64,000 bases of DNA from assembly GCF_017562075.2 (NCBI RefSeq), contig NC_054084.1, positions 14,398,798-14,462,797 on the forward strand, written 5' to 3'. Positions 10,059 through 21,815 of this stretch are shown here, in pieces. How positions within the stretch are numbered: position 1 is the first letter of the stretch; every line of letters begins with the position of its first letter. The position numbers were made by a program, and so were the translations under genes. This DNA is from Anopheles merus (lineage: Eukaryota > Arthropoda > Insecta > Diptera > Culicidae). The notes under the pieces are model-generated. The model was not told the DNA's origin. It did no database searches and was given only the letters and a program-made list of their open reading frames with translations.

Positions 10059-11974
10059 ATGGGTATTCGTCATCTACATACGTTCATGGAAAAAAAATGG
10101 CGGCTTTTACACTGTGAATATGGAGCATGAAATTCTGTGAGTAATCACTGTGGGGCGAGAAACCAAGAATAACCTCGCTGAAGAACCAAGAATCACATTT
10201 CATCCACTTACTTTCCAGCGAAGCAAAGACATTCACCGAAAACCCCTTATTGGTAATCGACATGAAGGCGTTGCACCCTATATTTAGTACCGACAAACGT
10301 AGCCTACTGTGCGGCAGTCAGTTTTGGGTAGTGGAATATATGGCAGATACGTTTTTCAAACGCCTCACTGATGCTGGTGCTGAACTGGTATTTTGTGATG
10401 ACGGAACACTGCAACTGAAAAAGAACGAAAAATGGATCGCTACCCAGAATGAAAAGTACGATCGGATGATCACCATCCTCGACGGAATCGATGCAGAGCC
10501 GTCGTTGAAAGAGGCTGCAGACAAGTTCACATGGACGATACCATACAACACGTGCATCAAGTTGAAGAAAGTGGCCAAACGGCACGGCAAGTTTATCGTC
10601 TCCAAGGACTTGGAATGTGATCAAGCGTTGGCGATTTACGCCACCAAGTTTAAGGCACTGGCGATCGTTACGCATGACACCGATTTCCTCATTTTCGAGG
10701 GCAGGTGGCAGCTGTGGCACGCGAACCATATCGATGTGAACAAGTTGATTACGAAGGCCTACTGCAAGCAGGAGCTACTACGCACGCTTGGTTTGCAGTG
10801 GCGTCAGATGGCATTGTGGGCAACGTTGGCCGGGAACAGTTTCTTCAAATATGACGAGCTGGTACCCTTTCTAGGCAAGCTTGGCCCAAACAATCAAAAG
10901 TTTTATCGATTGGCCGAATATGTGCGACAGTTGCCGCTGCGAAACGGAAAGCTAGATGACGATACGGTACACTCGATACTGGGGCGGGTGTACTGGAACA
11001 GACAAGTACCGCCCGAGGCTTACGAGTGGTTTCGGCAAAGTGTTGCCTTCTATCAGGTGGTACGTATGGGCGATCACCCGTTTACGTTTATTGTTTATTG
11101 GTTTATTAAAATTCACCCTATCTTTCAGAATGAACCAGTGAAGGATTCGCAGCAGAACGACGGTGATCCTTTCGCTTACTTACTGGAGGACGAACATTAC
11201 GTCACCTACAGTATTCTGACCGATAAGCCGTATACCTGTACCCTCTTATTCTTTGATTATCGATCGTCCGAGATGGGAAATTACTATGAAATCATCGAAC
11301 CGATCATTGCACGCATGGCAGGTATACTGCTCTATCATCACAAGGAAGAACGGCAGCATGTAACGCTGGCCATAAAGCGCAATCATCATGAGTCACACTC
11401 GGTCGTCACAATTCCAGCCACGTTCCCTACTGCCATTACACCACCCCCGTTAGTTGAGTTGATTTCAAAGGATGAAAGTGTACAGGCCTCGCTGCTCGAT
11501 CGTAAACTGCAACTCTGGCGCTGGGTTTGTTCCGACGATTTGCTCGACGTGGAAGAGTTCAATACCGTGCCACCCGCGTTCATGTGCACGGTACTGACCC
11601 TGTACCGCTTGAGGCAGTGTGGCGCCATCCGCATATTCGAAGCGGATCTACTTTTGCTCATTGCTCAGCAGCTTTCTAAGGGTGTGTTCGATCTAACGCT
11701 AGAACCTCATCCACAGCGCCTGAATCCACGAGCCTTTCGATTGGCATTTGTATTTCAGAATGTGTACCACCATATGGCTCGGGTGGCCAAAGTGCTTGGT
11801 CTGTCCGAAGAGTACCGACCGATGACACCATACGATGGGCACCGGTTCCACAACATGTATAACGTGTGGACAGGCATGAATGTGGAATCAGAATTCCAAC
11901 CGATTGAAGAATGGCGTTTTTACAAGCATGCAAGTCACACGCCGTACAGAACGAATGACAAGTTTATCCATTAA
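10059..11974 (+). pseudogene. Asteroid/ASTE1-like gene, copy 2, frameshifted in exon 1
   Basis: By comparison with copy 1, exon 1 is 10059 to about 10134 and exon 2 starts at 10219. Between the ATGG and TGGCGG blocks of exon 1 this copy has eight A residues where copy 1 has seven bases (AAAAGAA). The +1 shift leads to a TGA at 10128-10130 after 23 codons. The rest of the gene (10219-11974) is fully open, nearly identical to copy 1, and keeps the glutamate of ECDQALA. It also contains the same stop-free 69-nt intron-like segment at 11060-11128. Its C-terminus diverges and is longer than copy 1. The next in-frame ATG (10262) would skip the first metal-ligand aspartate. It is either a recent pseudogene or a homopolymer error in the assembly. 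A poly(A) signal AATAAA lies at 12284-12289. Confidence 0.65.
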
Positions 11975-12758
11975 TTGACAACATGAATTCAAAAGGTGAC
12001 GTGAAAACGTTATAATTAAATTTTTGTTGTGCAAGCGCGGTCTTACGCTGGGCGTAGTACGCAGCCACAGGTACTCGGTGTTGTCTGGTAATTACCTTAA
12101 CCTATATCCGACAGCATCCGACGTAGCCGAAGGGTTCGTCGGTACTTCGCGCGGCGGCAAAGCGAGAGAGATCGGCCTCTTCCATTTCGGGTGCCGTCGT
12201 AGCAGGACGTGTTTTCTACCGCGTATCGTCTTTTTATGTGTGTACAATTTTTAATGTGTTAGTTTACTAAAGTTATTTTGTCGAATAAAAGCATATAGTA
12301 CCAAAATACAAAAATTTTGAATCGTGTTTTCATTTGATGTTGAATATTGATGTTAGTTTGCATTTATATTTTAAAACTACATGAATAAACAAAAAATCAT
12401 TAAAATGCATTTTGGTACTGTTATATCCATATTGTTAACTATGAAAGTAATGTTTTTTTACGATCGTCCTGTCCTACCTGTGAGCACAGCCCATGCGGTG
12501 TTTAAGGTTCCTCGCAATGAAACGGAAACTTTCAAATATCTGTTGGCTGTGAAACCTGAGCTCATACACCCAAGGCTACTTCAAGTTCAAGATATTTCAG
12601 AGCGACTTCCCCAAACAGACGGCAATTAACTACCTTCCGCAAGATTAATTCGTATGAAATTCAGTTTTTGAAATACAAATAACGATTATTTTGCTAACTA
12701 ATCTCTCATACCGATTCCACTACAAACTCGTCTTTCCCGGGTAGCCACAGCACAACGG
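11975..12758. other. Intergenic between asteroid copy 2 and the SMC3-like gene
   Basis: The 3' ends of two convergent genes face each other here. Nothing else coding was recognised. An 82-codon frame at 12381-12629 (+) has no recognisable features. Confidence 0.4.
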
Positions 12759-15700
12759 TTAGCTTTGGATCTTTGCATCCACAATGAAATCGTACGCCTG
12801 CTGCTTCGTCACCGGATCGATGAAGCTCATGTTGTTCCGGTACCGCACACCAAAGTACTTGGCCGCGTGCTCCAGCAGCTCCCGCCGGAACGTGATCGTG
12901 ATGAACTGCGAGCTGGCGCTCAGTGCAGCGATCTCGCCCGCAATCACCTTACGGTGCTGGGCGTCCAGCGCCTGATCGATCTCGTCGAACAGATAGAACG
13001 GGGCCGGTTTGTTGCGCTGAATCGCAAATATGAGCGCTATCGCCACCAACGTTTTCTGCCCGCCCGACAAAGCGTTCATCTCGCGCATCAGCTCCCCGTT
13101 GCCGCGGAACGAAACTTCCAGCCGCAGTCCCACGTATCGGTCCACCGGCTCCCCGCGCACCGGGTGGTCCGTCCGCTCGATGGCCCCCTCAGCGGCGTCG
13201 TCCAGGTCCGCTGTCTGTAGGCTTAGCTGGCCGCAACCGGCCGGTACCAGTTTGCTAAAAATCTCGCCAAAGTTTCGCCTCACGCTGTCGAACGTTCGCT
13301 CCAAGCTGTCGGTGCGCTGGGCGCGCAGCTGCTGTATGCTGGCATCGTGCAGCGCCCGGGACTGCTCCAGCTGCTGCAGCTTCCGATCGATCGAGCTCAG
13401 CTCTTGCGACAGGCGGGTGGATTCGTCGGTGGCCGCTTGATTTACGCTGCCGAACTTTTTCAACTGCTTGCTCGTGCGATCGAGTTCCTTCATTAGCTGT
13501 AAAAAAAAACAAACAAACAAATACGAAGCGTGAACGTGAAGAAACGTGGAGAGGCTCCATATCCCACCGTACCGTTGGCAGTGCCATCCTTTGATACGCC
13601 CGATCAATGGCGGGCAAAACACCGAGCGCACCGATTTGCTCGGCGTACTGGCGTGCTTCATTTTCCAAGTCACGTTTCCGGGCCTCGTGTCGCATTTGTT
13701 GCGGATCGCCGATGCTGAGGGCCTCCTCGGTGGTTTTCAACTTTTCAGCCCAACGGTCCAGCTCGGCGGCAAGCTTGTTACGCCTTTCCGTCCCTTTGAG
13801 TATGCTGAAAAAAAAAGGAAATCGGAAAAGGAAGATAGATTCAATACTCATTCTTATCAACATATGATCCCCTAGGCCCAGCAAACTTACAGTTGCTCAT
13901 TTTCCTTCATCTTTTTCTGCAGATTGTCGATTTTGAGTGTGAATGCATCCTGCTCCCGCTTACACTGCACTATCAGCTCCTTCAGCTCTCTGCACCTAGC
14001 GCCACCGCCGGAAGCAACGAGCGCGTCGCGTCTCGGCATCAGTACGGTGTTTAATCGATTCTCAATCTTTGCCTTCGCTTGCTCTGCCTGCAGCTGGGCA
14101 TTGAACGCTTCGTGCTTCTGGCGCTCGATCGCTCGTATGGCCGCGTCCAGCTGCTCGATCACCCGCACATCCTCTTCCGACAGCACGCAGTCGAACTTGG
14201 TCGCGAACTCACGCCGCAAACCGTCCTCCTTCGCGCGCACCAGCTGCAGCTCCGTTTCCAGCGCACGGATTTTGCTCCCAGCTTCGCTCAGCTTCGCCTC
14301 CAGCTTGCGGCACCGTTCCGGAAAGGCGCGAATCCGCTCCCGTACGCTTTCCACGTGCTGTTTGGCCCGTTCCAGCTTTCTCGCTTCGTTGGTGTGTTCC
14401 AGCTCCGAGCCTTTGATCAGCTTGGCGGCCGGTGGTATCGATTCCGCGGTGGTTTTGAGACTATCTTCCAGCTGGGACATTTTATCGTCCAGGTCGGAGA
14501 GAAGCAAACGCGCCTGAATGGTGGAAGCGGTCGGTGAACGGTACCCGCCGGACAGAACGCCGGGGCGCACCGTGTCCCCCTCGTGCGTCACACAGCACAG
14601 CCCGTACTGTTGGGCCACCCGGACCGCCATTTCCAGCTCCTCGCACAGCAACGTTTTGCCAAAGATGTGCCGGAAAACGGGCTCGTAGCAACCGTCGTAC
14701 GCTAGCAGGGAAATGAGCGGCCTGGCCGAGGCACTGTCCGGCGGGTACTTTTGCTTACTCGCGTGCAAACGATTCAGCGGCATGAAGTTGTACTCGCCCG
14801 GCAGCTTGTGCCTGGTGCACAGGGCGATTATTTCGTTGGCGATCCGATCCGATTCCACCACGTGGTAGAACAGTTTGTTGCCAGCGACGGTTTCCACCGC
14901 TCGGTAGATGGTTTCGTCGCAGTGAAACAAGTCCAACACTCGGCCACAGTAACCCTTCGCCACCTCGGCCCTACCGTCATCGTTGCCCTGCGCACACAGC
15001 GCATCCAGCACGGTGCGTACCGATTTGCAGCCCTGGTACGTTGCCGGACCCAGCTTTTTGCGCAGCGTTTGCTCCTGCCGGGCTATGAGTGCTTTGCAAT
15101 CGTTTAGCTCCAGCTTTTGGGCCGCTTCGTTGGCAAGCAGATCGTCCAGCACACCCTTAGCCTCACGCAGCCGCTCGCTGATCTGGGCTAGCTGCGACGC
15201 ATAGTGCTGCTCCTGCTCGGTCAGCTCCCTTAACTCTGCCTCATCTCGCTCGTGGCTGTCCTTCTCGCTGGCCAGCTCCTTGGCCAGCGTTTCCCGTGCC
15301 CGCTTTGCCTCGGCTAAGGCTTTCGAGTCGCTCTCAATCTGTTTGCTGGCGTACGCAATCTCCTGCTGCAGGAACCGGTCTCGCTCCTCGCGGGTAGAGA
15401 ACTGCTCTCCACGCCGCAGCTTGTTTAACCGTTCACTGCGCAGCTGCTTCTTCATCAGCACGTCGAAATCCAATGCAGCCCGCTGTTCCTGCACCTTTGT
15501 CCACTCGCGGGAAAGGGTTTGCAGTTTTGCCTGAAGCTCCGCAATTTCCTCATTATCTTTCTCCAGCTGCTCCTGCTCACTGCTCTGCAAGCCGAGCAGC
15601 CGTCTCAGTTCTTTCTGCAGGTCATCCACCTTCAGGTCCACCCTCGTCTTATGTCGGTCCAGGCGAAGTGATTCCGTCGCTAGGTCCGCTTTTAGCGCTT

Positions 15701-18448
15701 CCGCGCTTGCCAGCTCCGTTTCATTGTCTTTCTGCGCCTGTTTGAGCGCTTTCGAGCGGTTCACTGCTTCCGTTTTCTGCTCCAACAGCGCGCGTTGCTT
15801 TTCCTTCCACTCTTGCCCGGCCTGACCGTGAGCCTCGAGGGCTGCCAGCACAGACTGCTGCTTTTTATCCAGCACGATAGACTGCAGTACGCGATGCTTC
15901 TTTTCCAGCTGCTCGTAAGCCCGCTGCTCCCTCTGCTGGGAGGAGAGCAGCTCGAGCCGATTGGCCAGGGCAGTGCGCTCGGTGTGTATCTGCTGCAGAC
16001 CTTTGTCGGCGTCCTGCCACAGTTTCAGAATCTCCTTCAGCTTCTCGTCGTACACGCGTATGCCACCGATATCGTACAGCAGCTGCAGCAGCTGGCGGGG
16101 CCGGGCCGTCGTGAGCTGACTCACCTTGCCCTGCTTCACGATGTAGTACGGATTGCACGACGAGAGGCCGAGAGTGTCGAGCAGCTCGTCAATCTCTTTG
16201 CGCGTTACGTTACGCCCGTTCACCGTGTACTGGTCTTTGGTGGCTGAAATGGTCCGTCGAATGCGTGTTTCCGTACCCGGGGACGGTGTGGTTTGCTACA
16301 AAACAGAAAGGCAGAGGGTATATAGGGGCCATTCCTTTGTACCACAATCAACTACAATTCTCTTCCGCGAAGGTCAACTAATCGTAGGTATTGCAAAATC
16401 TTCCTAGAATTCTTAGGTTGTAAGATCTTATTGGATTAGGCACTCTATAGGTTTCGCAGAATATAGAATACCGGTTTCTAGTTTCGTTTGGAAAATGCTG
16501 CCGATCAATCCTGACTGTGCGGGTGATGGAAGCAGAAGAACTGTACGAGTTGGCAACAGTAATTATTCCGGAAGCGGATGCTGAAAACTCACAGTCGCTG
16601 AAGGCGTTGGCCACGATTTACCTAAGCCAGTAAACTAGAGCTTGGTGCAGGCAGCGAATGGCAAGGATAGCGAATCAGTCTTGGGAAAACTTGAAGAAAG
16701 CCTGTTCCAAGACGATGGAATGACTCGACAAATTGGGTTACTACGAAAGCTAACAAACATCCGTTTAGCGGATTTTTGCTCAGTCGAAGCCTACGTGAAC
16801 AAATAGATGTCACAATCTTACGGAAGCTGGATTTACCATTGACGACCAGTTGTTGGTAAGTCTCATATTGATGGAGCTTCTAGAGATGTATGAACCTATG
16901 ATAGTGGGTCTCGAGGCATCTGGTATCAAAATCACGGCAGACGCTGTGAAGGTGAAGGACATCCAGGTGTCGACTAATTTGAAATCGAGCGTGGTACGTA
17001 TGATGTTTCAAGGATGCATGTGAGGTGCGATCCGCAAGCTATGAAGTACTGGCTATAGGACAAGATTCGCTTGGTACTGCGAAGCTTACCATGGATATTG
17101 GTGGTGGTACGTATGATGTACCAAGGGTGCATTAGGGGGTGAAGCAGAGGCAGTATCGGTATAAGTACTGGAGCAGTTTCAATACCGGTATGGTTTGGGA
17201 CTCTATCCCAGAACCGCTAGGGTTTCAGTATCATTACCTGGGCCGATATAAGTTTGGGTTTATTGGTGAGGGTTTAGGATCAGTTCCAGGAGCGGTGTAG
17301 GACTGAATAAACACTAGGAAAGGAATAAGTTCAGGATCAGTTCCAGGAATCCAAGGCTGCTATGGGGTTAAGATTTTCAAGTCCTCAGTATAAGATGTTA
17401 TAGCTTAAGAATCAGATTCAGGACCGTTATAAGCTCTGAATTAGTTTACCTTGATTTGTCCTTTGGATTTAAGAGGCAACGTTTGTTGGCGCTCTCTTGA
17501 TAAAGTCGACAACTTGCACAATTAAACAACTTGCACAAATGACCGTCCACAGTATGGATTGACTTAATCGGGCTGCGTGGTTTTTCGCATTTCTCAAAAG
17601 CCTGTTGCAATACATAAGCGATTTGATATGTGTTAATAAGCTGATGTAGTGGGAATTCAATAGTAAGCCACTTTTTAGTTGGCATGCTTTTTACTTGAAC
17701 GCTCAATAGTTGGCTGTTAGTTCAATTAACAAGCATTTCACATTCACATTCACATTTTTTTCACTTTCACCAAAATTCACTTTTTTTGGAGTTTTCAAAA
17801 AAAAATGAAGAGATTGAAACATTTTATATGAAATTAATTATTTCTCCTAAACAATTGCTCATAATTGCTCATAACCACTACATAACAGCTTGGTAGCCGC
17901 TTGGAAGCGCACTCTAACTTAGCAGGCCACGCTGACGGAGCAACGCGGTGACACACTTCACGACAATCGTCCTCTCTTTGGTGCCGTTGACATTACGACA
18001 TTCGAAAAATTCTACTCACCGATGCTGACGAATGGTCAAACACAATCTCCACATACGCACTATCGGACCGGTTCTTGGACGAGCCTTTGTTAATCAGACC
18101 GACGCGTTGTGCGGGTCGCAAATTGTTATACTCATCGCTGAGTACAAACTCGATTGCTGGTAAAAGGTGGAACAGTTTAGAAAATGTTATTTTGCAAGAA
18201 ATATTACACCCAAGTAGGGGTTTCATAAATAAAGCACTACTTACCGCTGAAGAAATTACTTTTCCCCGAACCATTCCTTCCCACCACTACGTTATGCTTG
18301 GGATCCAGACGCTCAACGACAGTTTGCAGCTTGTAGCTTTTAAACCCATTGATAATTATCTGTCGAAAAAAGAAGCGTTATTATCCACGAGTTAAAATAC
18401 ACCCATTTTGGCATTTTTTTTTTACATTCTTACCTCTTTCAGATACAT
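12759..18448 (-). CDS. SMC3: Divergent SMC3-like cohesin ATPase
   Basis: Six exons on minus join in frame at GT/AG sites: 18448-18434 (MYLKE), 18359-18245, 18156-18020, 16295-13891, 13804-13573 and 13496-12759. They give 1213 aa, the usual SMC3 length. Walker A GRNGSGKS is at residues 32-39, the Q-loop lies in NPYYIVKQGK, and two long coiled coils flank a hinge with FYHVVESD, FGKTLL and LSGGYRSP. The C-terminal head has signature LSGGQK, Walker B YLFDEIDQALDAQHR and the FITITFR switch, so ATP binding and head engagement should work. In cohesin, SMC3 pairs with SMC1 and the kleisin to hold sister chromatids. It is odd in two ways. The acetyl-lysine pair of cohesin (human K105-K106) reads T108-K109, and the normally near-invariant segment after the Q-loop (VAGTRVYDERKEES in human) is changed to IGGIRVYDEKLKEI. 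This suggests a paralogue rather than the housekeeping SMC3. Intron 3 (1.7 kb) contains a copia remnant. Rad17 lies upstream on the same strand. Confidence 0.88.
16530..17000 (+). mobile_element. Decayed Ty1/copia Gag fragment in intron 3 of the SMC3-like gene
   Basis: Translation of + across several frameshifts gives peptide pieces typical of copia Gag (UBN2-type). Examples are VMEAEELYELAT near 16530, a piece reading ...QIGLLRKLTNIRLADF near 16730, a piece on the pattern TIDDQLLVSLILMELLEMYEPM near 16840, and GIKITADAVKVK near 16930. Stops and shifts show it is inactive. It lies antisense to SMC3 transcription, inside the only large intron. Confidence 0.6.
17150..17420 (-). repeat. Degenerate repeat related to the 29-bp satellite
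   Basis: Motifs such as AGGATCAGTTCCAGGA occur at about 17275 and 17330, with looser ones nearby. Read on minus they resemble the CCTGGAAC..ATCATGA units of 6350-6485. The similarity is by eye only. Confidence 0.35.
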
Positions 18449-18449
18449 T

Positions 18450-18692
18450 TTAACGGCAAATGCGGGCGCTGAACTGGATTGCCTCCAGATAGTCCGATGG
18501 ATGATGAAAAACTGACACTTGCTCTACCCAAAGCGTATTGTCTGAATTGCCAAAATTTAAGAACGGATTGGTTGCCATGGTTACCGCAATGACGGACCAT
18601 AATGGCATCGCCGTAGCAACCTGTACAAAGGGGCCTACTTTGATCGGTTTCAAGTTCACTCCATCCGGCTTGTTGAAGCAGAATTTATGCAT
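18450..18692 (-). CDS. Small 80-codon ORF directly upstream of the SMC3-like start codon
   Basis: The frame begins with ATG at 18692 and ends with TAA at 18452-18450; one base separates it from the SMC3 ATG (18448-18446), which is in another frame. The preceding gene on this strand, Rad17, ends at 18789 with poly(A) signals at 18767-18751, so the SMC3 transcript must start in the few dozen bases before this ORF or inside it. The predicted peptide has one hydrophobic stretch (about residues 21-42, including VATAMPLWSVIAV) and no family was recognised. It may be a real small protein on a dicistronic mRNA, an upstream ORF that lowers SMC3 translation, or chance. Coding status is undecided. Confidence 0.35.
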   Translation of the reverse strand: MHKFCFNKPDGVNLKPIKVGPFVQVATAMPLWSVIAVTMATNPFLNFGNSDNTLWVEQVSVFHHPSDYLEAIQFSARICR

Positions 18693-18750
18693 AGGGGATT
18701 TTTTTTAAGACAAGAATAATATTTCAATTTAAATGAGATTATTTCATATT

Positions 18751-18767
18751 TTTATTTACGATTTATT
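18751..18767 (-). terminator. Two poly(A) signals (AATAAA) of Rad17
   Basis: On minus, AATAAA occurs at 18767-18762 and 18756-18751, 22-38 nt past the Rad17 stop codon. The 3' UTR would be very short, and the next gene follows at once. Confidence 0.6.
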
Positions 18768-18788
18768 AATAATTTACAACGAAACTGA

Positions 18789-20416
18789 TTAACAACAACC
18801 TTGGGGTTTGTTTGGCACAGGTTTTCGAATCATTGATACGTAACCCTTGTACTCCGTGGCTAGCAATTGTGGCGGGACCGGTCGTTCAATTAAACCGAGC
18901 TTCTTTAGCTCCTCTGAGTAGGATTTCGTGCTAGAAATGAATATGATTTAAGAGTTGAAACCGTTTTGAAATGATTTTTTTTTCTATCTCTCTACAGTAT
19001 AATTACCTTTCGTGCAGCTGTACTTTAATTTTCTTTCTTATCGGTTGAAATCCGTGAGCGGTTTGCTCGTTGTTCACCATCATGCTACGAACGGCTATGG
19101 TTAAACCGTACATTGGGAGCTGGTCACTCTATACAATAAACAGAAAGGATGCTTTTAAGTTAGAAGGTCGAATATAACGCATAAAAATAAAATAATACTA
19201 ACTCTAAATTCGTTCATAATGCCATCGACTACAGTGAGCGTATCGGAGGCAGCAGCCACGTTTTGTATATCCGTACATCTGGTCACGTAATTTGAGTGCA
19301 GCAGCGACACGATGCTCGTCGGTTGCGTTAGGAAACATTCCGTTATGCTTTCCGGCGAATGTACGAATCTCGTCTCTCCGTCTTGCTTCACAACTGTGGG
19401 GAAGAAAAACACGACATTGCAACGCCTTTCCAAACACGTCTGTTTGACTTTCACTTACACTTTGGATGGAAGATGCGTCCGAGTGCGTGCATAATTGTTA
19501 AATTTTCATTCAATCCGAGCGGCTGGTTATGCCTGTTCATGGCAGCTTTGCTAGCTTTCCCCGATTTACCACCGACGCTGCTGCCATCAAGACGCAACCG
19601 CTTCGGCATGGGCCCACCGTCCGATTTCATGCACGTGAACAAATAGTTCAGACAGCAGTTCCGCAAGTCTCCCTGCGACGAAGCAATGATGTCTTCCTCC
19701 ACCTGCTTGGATGGTACGGTTTGGTACTGTTTGGCGATGTCTTTATCCGCCTTCATAACGCTGCCGATGCGCTTGATCGCCTTCTTCAGCAGCGTTGCCG
19801 ACACGGCATTGAACTTTATCTGGTGTATCTGGAAGCTTTCCAGCACGGCCGGCGGGAACAGATTGTACGCCACGTCCAGCGATTTGCTAGCCGTATCGGT
19901 GGCGATGAAGACGATCGGATCCGTACTGCTGTCCCGGAAGCGGTCCAGCGAATCGTGAAACTCTTCCGGCGACCGGAGCATCGAGTTGGGGAAATCCTTC
20001 ACCAGCAGCAGCTTCGACGATTCGCCCGCCGCACTGGCAAACAGCGAGCAGTAGCGTGACGTTTTGTACAGGAAATCGTCAAACAGTGCCTTCTGTGGCC
20101 GGCGGCCTTGCTTCTCCACCCGATCCTGGTCGAAATCGAACTTATCGTCGTAGTACAGATCCACATCGACCGGTGTCGTCCACTCGTGGATGCTGTATCC
20201 GAGCGCTTTGGCGAGCGTTTTGAGGCAAACGCTTTTGCCGCTGCCGGATGGGCCCGTGATGAGCAGGATTTGCGTTGCGGGGTGTTGTTTTTTCGCTGCT
20301 GTTAGCCATTGCTTCACTTCCTCTATCTTTTTCACGTGTATCGCCAGGTCTGCCTCCTGTGCCGGTTTGAAGTGTTCCAACAGATCGGCCCGCTTTGCGT
20401 CGCCCTTTCTTTGCAT
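18789..20416 (-). CDS. Rad17: Rad17-like checkpoint clamp loader
   Basis: Four coding exons join in frame: 20416-19459, 19393-19203, 19128-19007 and 18930-18789, giving 470 aa. The start MQRKGDAK lies just after a probable acceptor (TTGTAG), so the 5' UTR is likely spliced. The Rad17 pattern is clear: ADLAIHVKKIEEVKQWL, Walker A GPSGSGKS, then EWTTPVDVD, FVLLVKDFPN-like LLLVKDFPNSM, and ALGRIFHPK, where the family has ALGRILYCK-type sequence. Rad17 binds RFC2-5 and loads the 9-1-1 clamp on damaged DNA in the nucleus, which activates ATR signalling. The protein is shorter than human RAD17 (681 aa) because the N-terminal extension and C-terminal tail are reduced. It is on the same strand as the SMC3-like gene, with 340 bp between the two reading frames. 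Confidence 0.88.
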
Positions 20417-21815
20417 ATTTCTACAATATAAAGTCACACCAAGTAGATAACGCATTCTTAGAAGGAAAGTAATAAGGTATGGGGGGAAAATTAATACCTT
20501 TAATTGTGGAATTCTTTTGCAAAAAAGGAGAAAATGCACGAAAAGCAAATTCAATGTTTACGTTTCGTTAAACCGATTTATTGGGGAATCTCCATCGCCT
20601 TTTGACAGTTTGAAGAAATGTCATATTTAAAATCAAAAGTCAAGAAGAAGAAGAAGAAGATACAAACAAATCCCGTTGAGCAAATGTGCCAAGGGCCCAG
20701 GGAACCAAACAGGACCGTTCACACAGTCGACGTTATCTGTCAAATCCCATACATAATTTTGACAGTGCTTGTGAAACAATCGCATGCAACAAGGCAACTA
20801 CATTCCAAATGAAGAATTTAAGTCAAATTAGTGTTAGGCCACAAACACACAACTCCAGGTTTCCTTCGCCGCGGTAACTGGCTCGTATAACAGTAGAACA
20901 GTTCAATTATCAAAACCACCTCGCCTGCAAGCTCACTCGCAAATCCGCTTTCCCGAGAAACCCATCTTTAGTATTTCTACGAATCCTCGATAGCGAAATC
21001 GAATGACATTGCATTGCAATGGCTGAATTGACAGTCGAATTATACGTCGTTGCAAGACACATCGATAAGACCACCGTAACGAAAAAAACGACTCATAAAA
21101 TGTATCGCCACAACACAACACTGCTTTTTTCGGTCCACTGATTAGAGGAAAAAACAGAAAAAGAGTTTCATTTTTTGGTTTACAATATCAAGCGTTATCT
21201 TTGATTTTATTTCCGTTTTCGGTACGATAGTTTTCAGTGTGTGTGGTAGAGGCATAACGGCCGACATTATCTGTAAAATCGCGCTTCAAAATTTAGATAA
21301 CGCGTACGAAAAATTGACTACTGAAATGTAACGCATTGTAACGCTACGCGAATGTTGATTCTGCTCCTTGGGGTAACCAAAATGCTACGTGGGCTACGAG
21401 TGAAATGTACACCGGGCCCACCTAAACAAAACATGTGCCGCACGAAACTCGACCGATCAGTCCATATTTGTTTATTTTTGTATTTATAAAGTGATTGGCA
21501 GGCAAAGCGCTTTTGTGAATATACGCTTGAATAAATTATCATCTGAAGTATCTAGTGTAGCAATAAATAACAAGATTATCACGATACATTTGTAAGTTAA
21601 TGGTTGATAAGTTTTGAGCATCCTAGTTCGAGTCAAGTAAAGTCCAAACACCGGCCGCGTTACGCCAAGGTGTGAGGAGGGAGACATCTGTCATGTTATT
21701 TAGAAATTCCGTGCTTAATTACAACTTTATTTTTAATAGCATATTTTAGAAACTTGAACTCACACCTACTCGGTTAAATTGGAACTAGTCATCCCACCGC
21801 AGTTCGGCACTGAAA
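20417..21815. other. Intergenic region between divergent Rad17 and asteroid copy 3
   Basis: It should hold the promoters of both genes. No coding frame, RNA gene or mobile element could be supported. A short (AAG)n run is at 20643-20659. Confidence 0.4.

Noticed and set aside
12381..12629. 82-codon + frame after asteroid copy 2
   Set aside because: No domain, no splice or promoter evidence, and it lies in the 3' flank of a convergent gene pair.
12765..16247. Many open frames on + across the SMC3-like gene
   Set aside because: They are antisense shadows of the GC-rich SMC3 exons.
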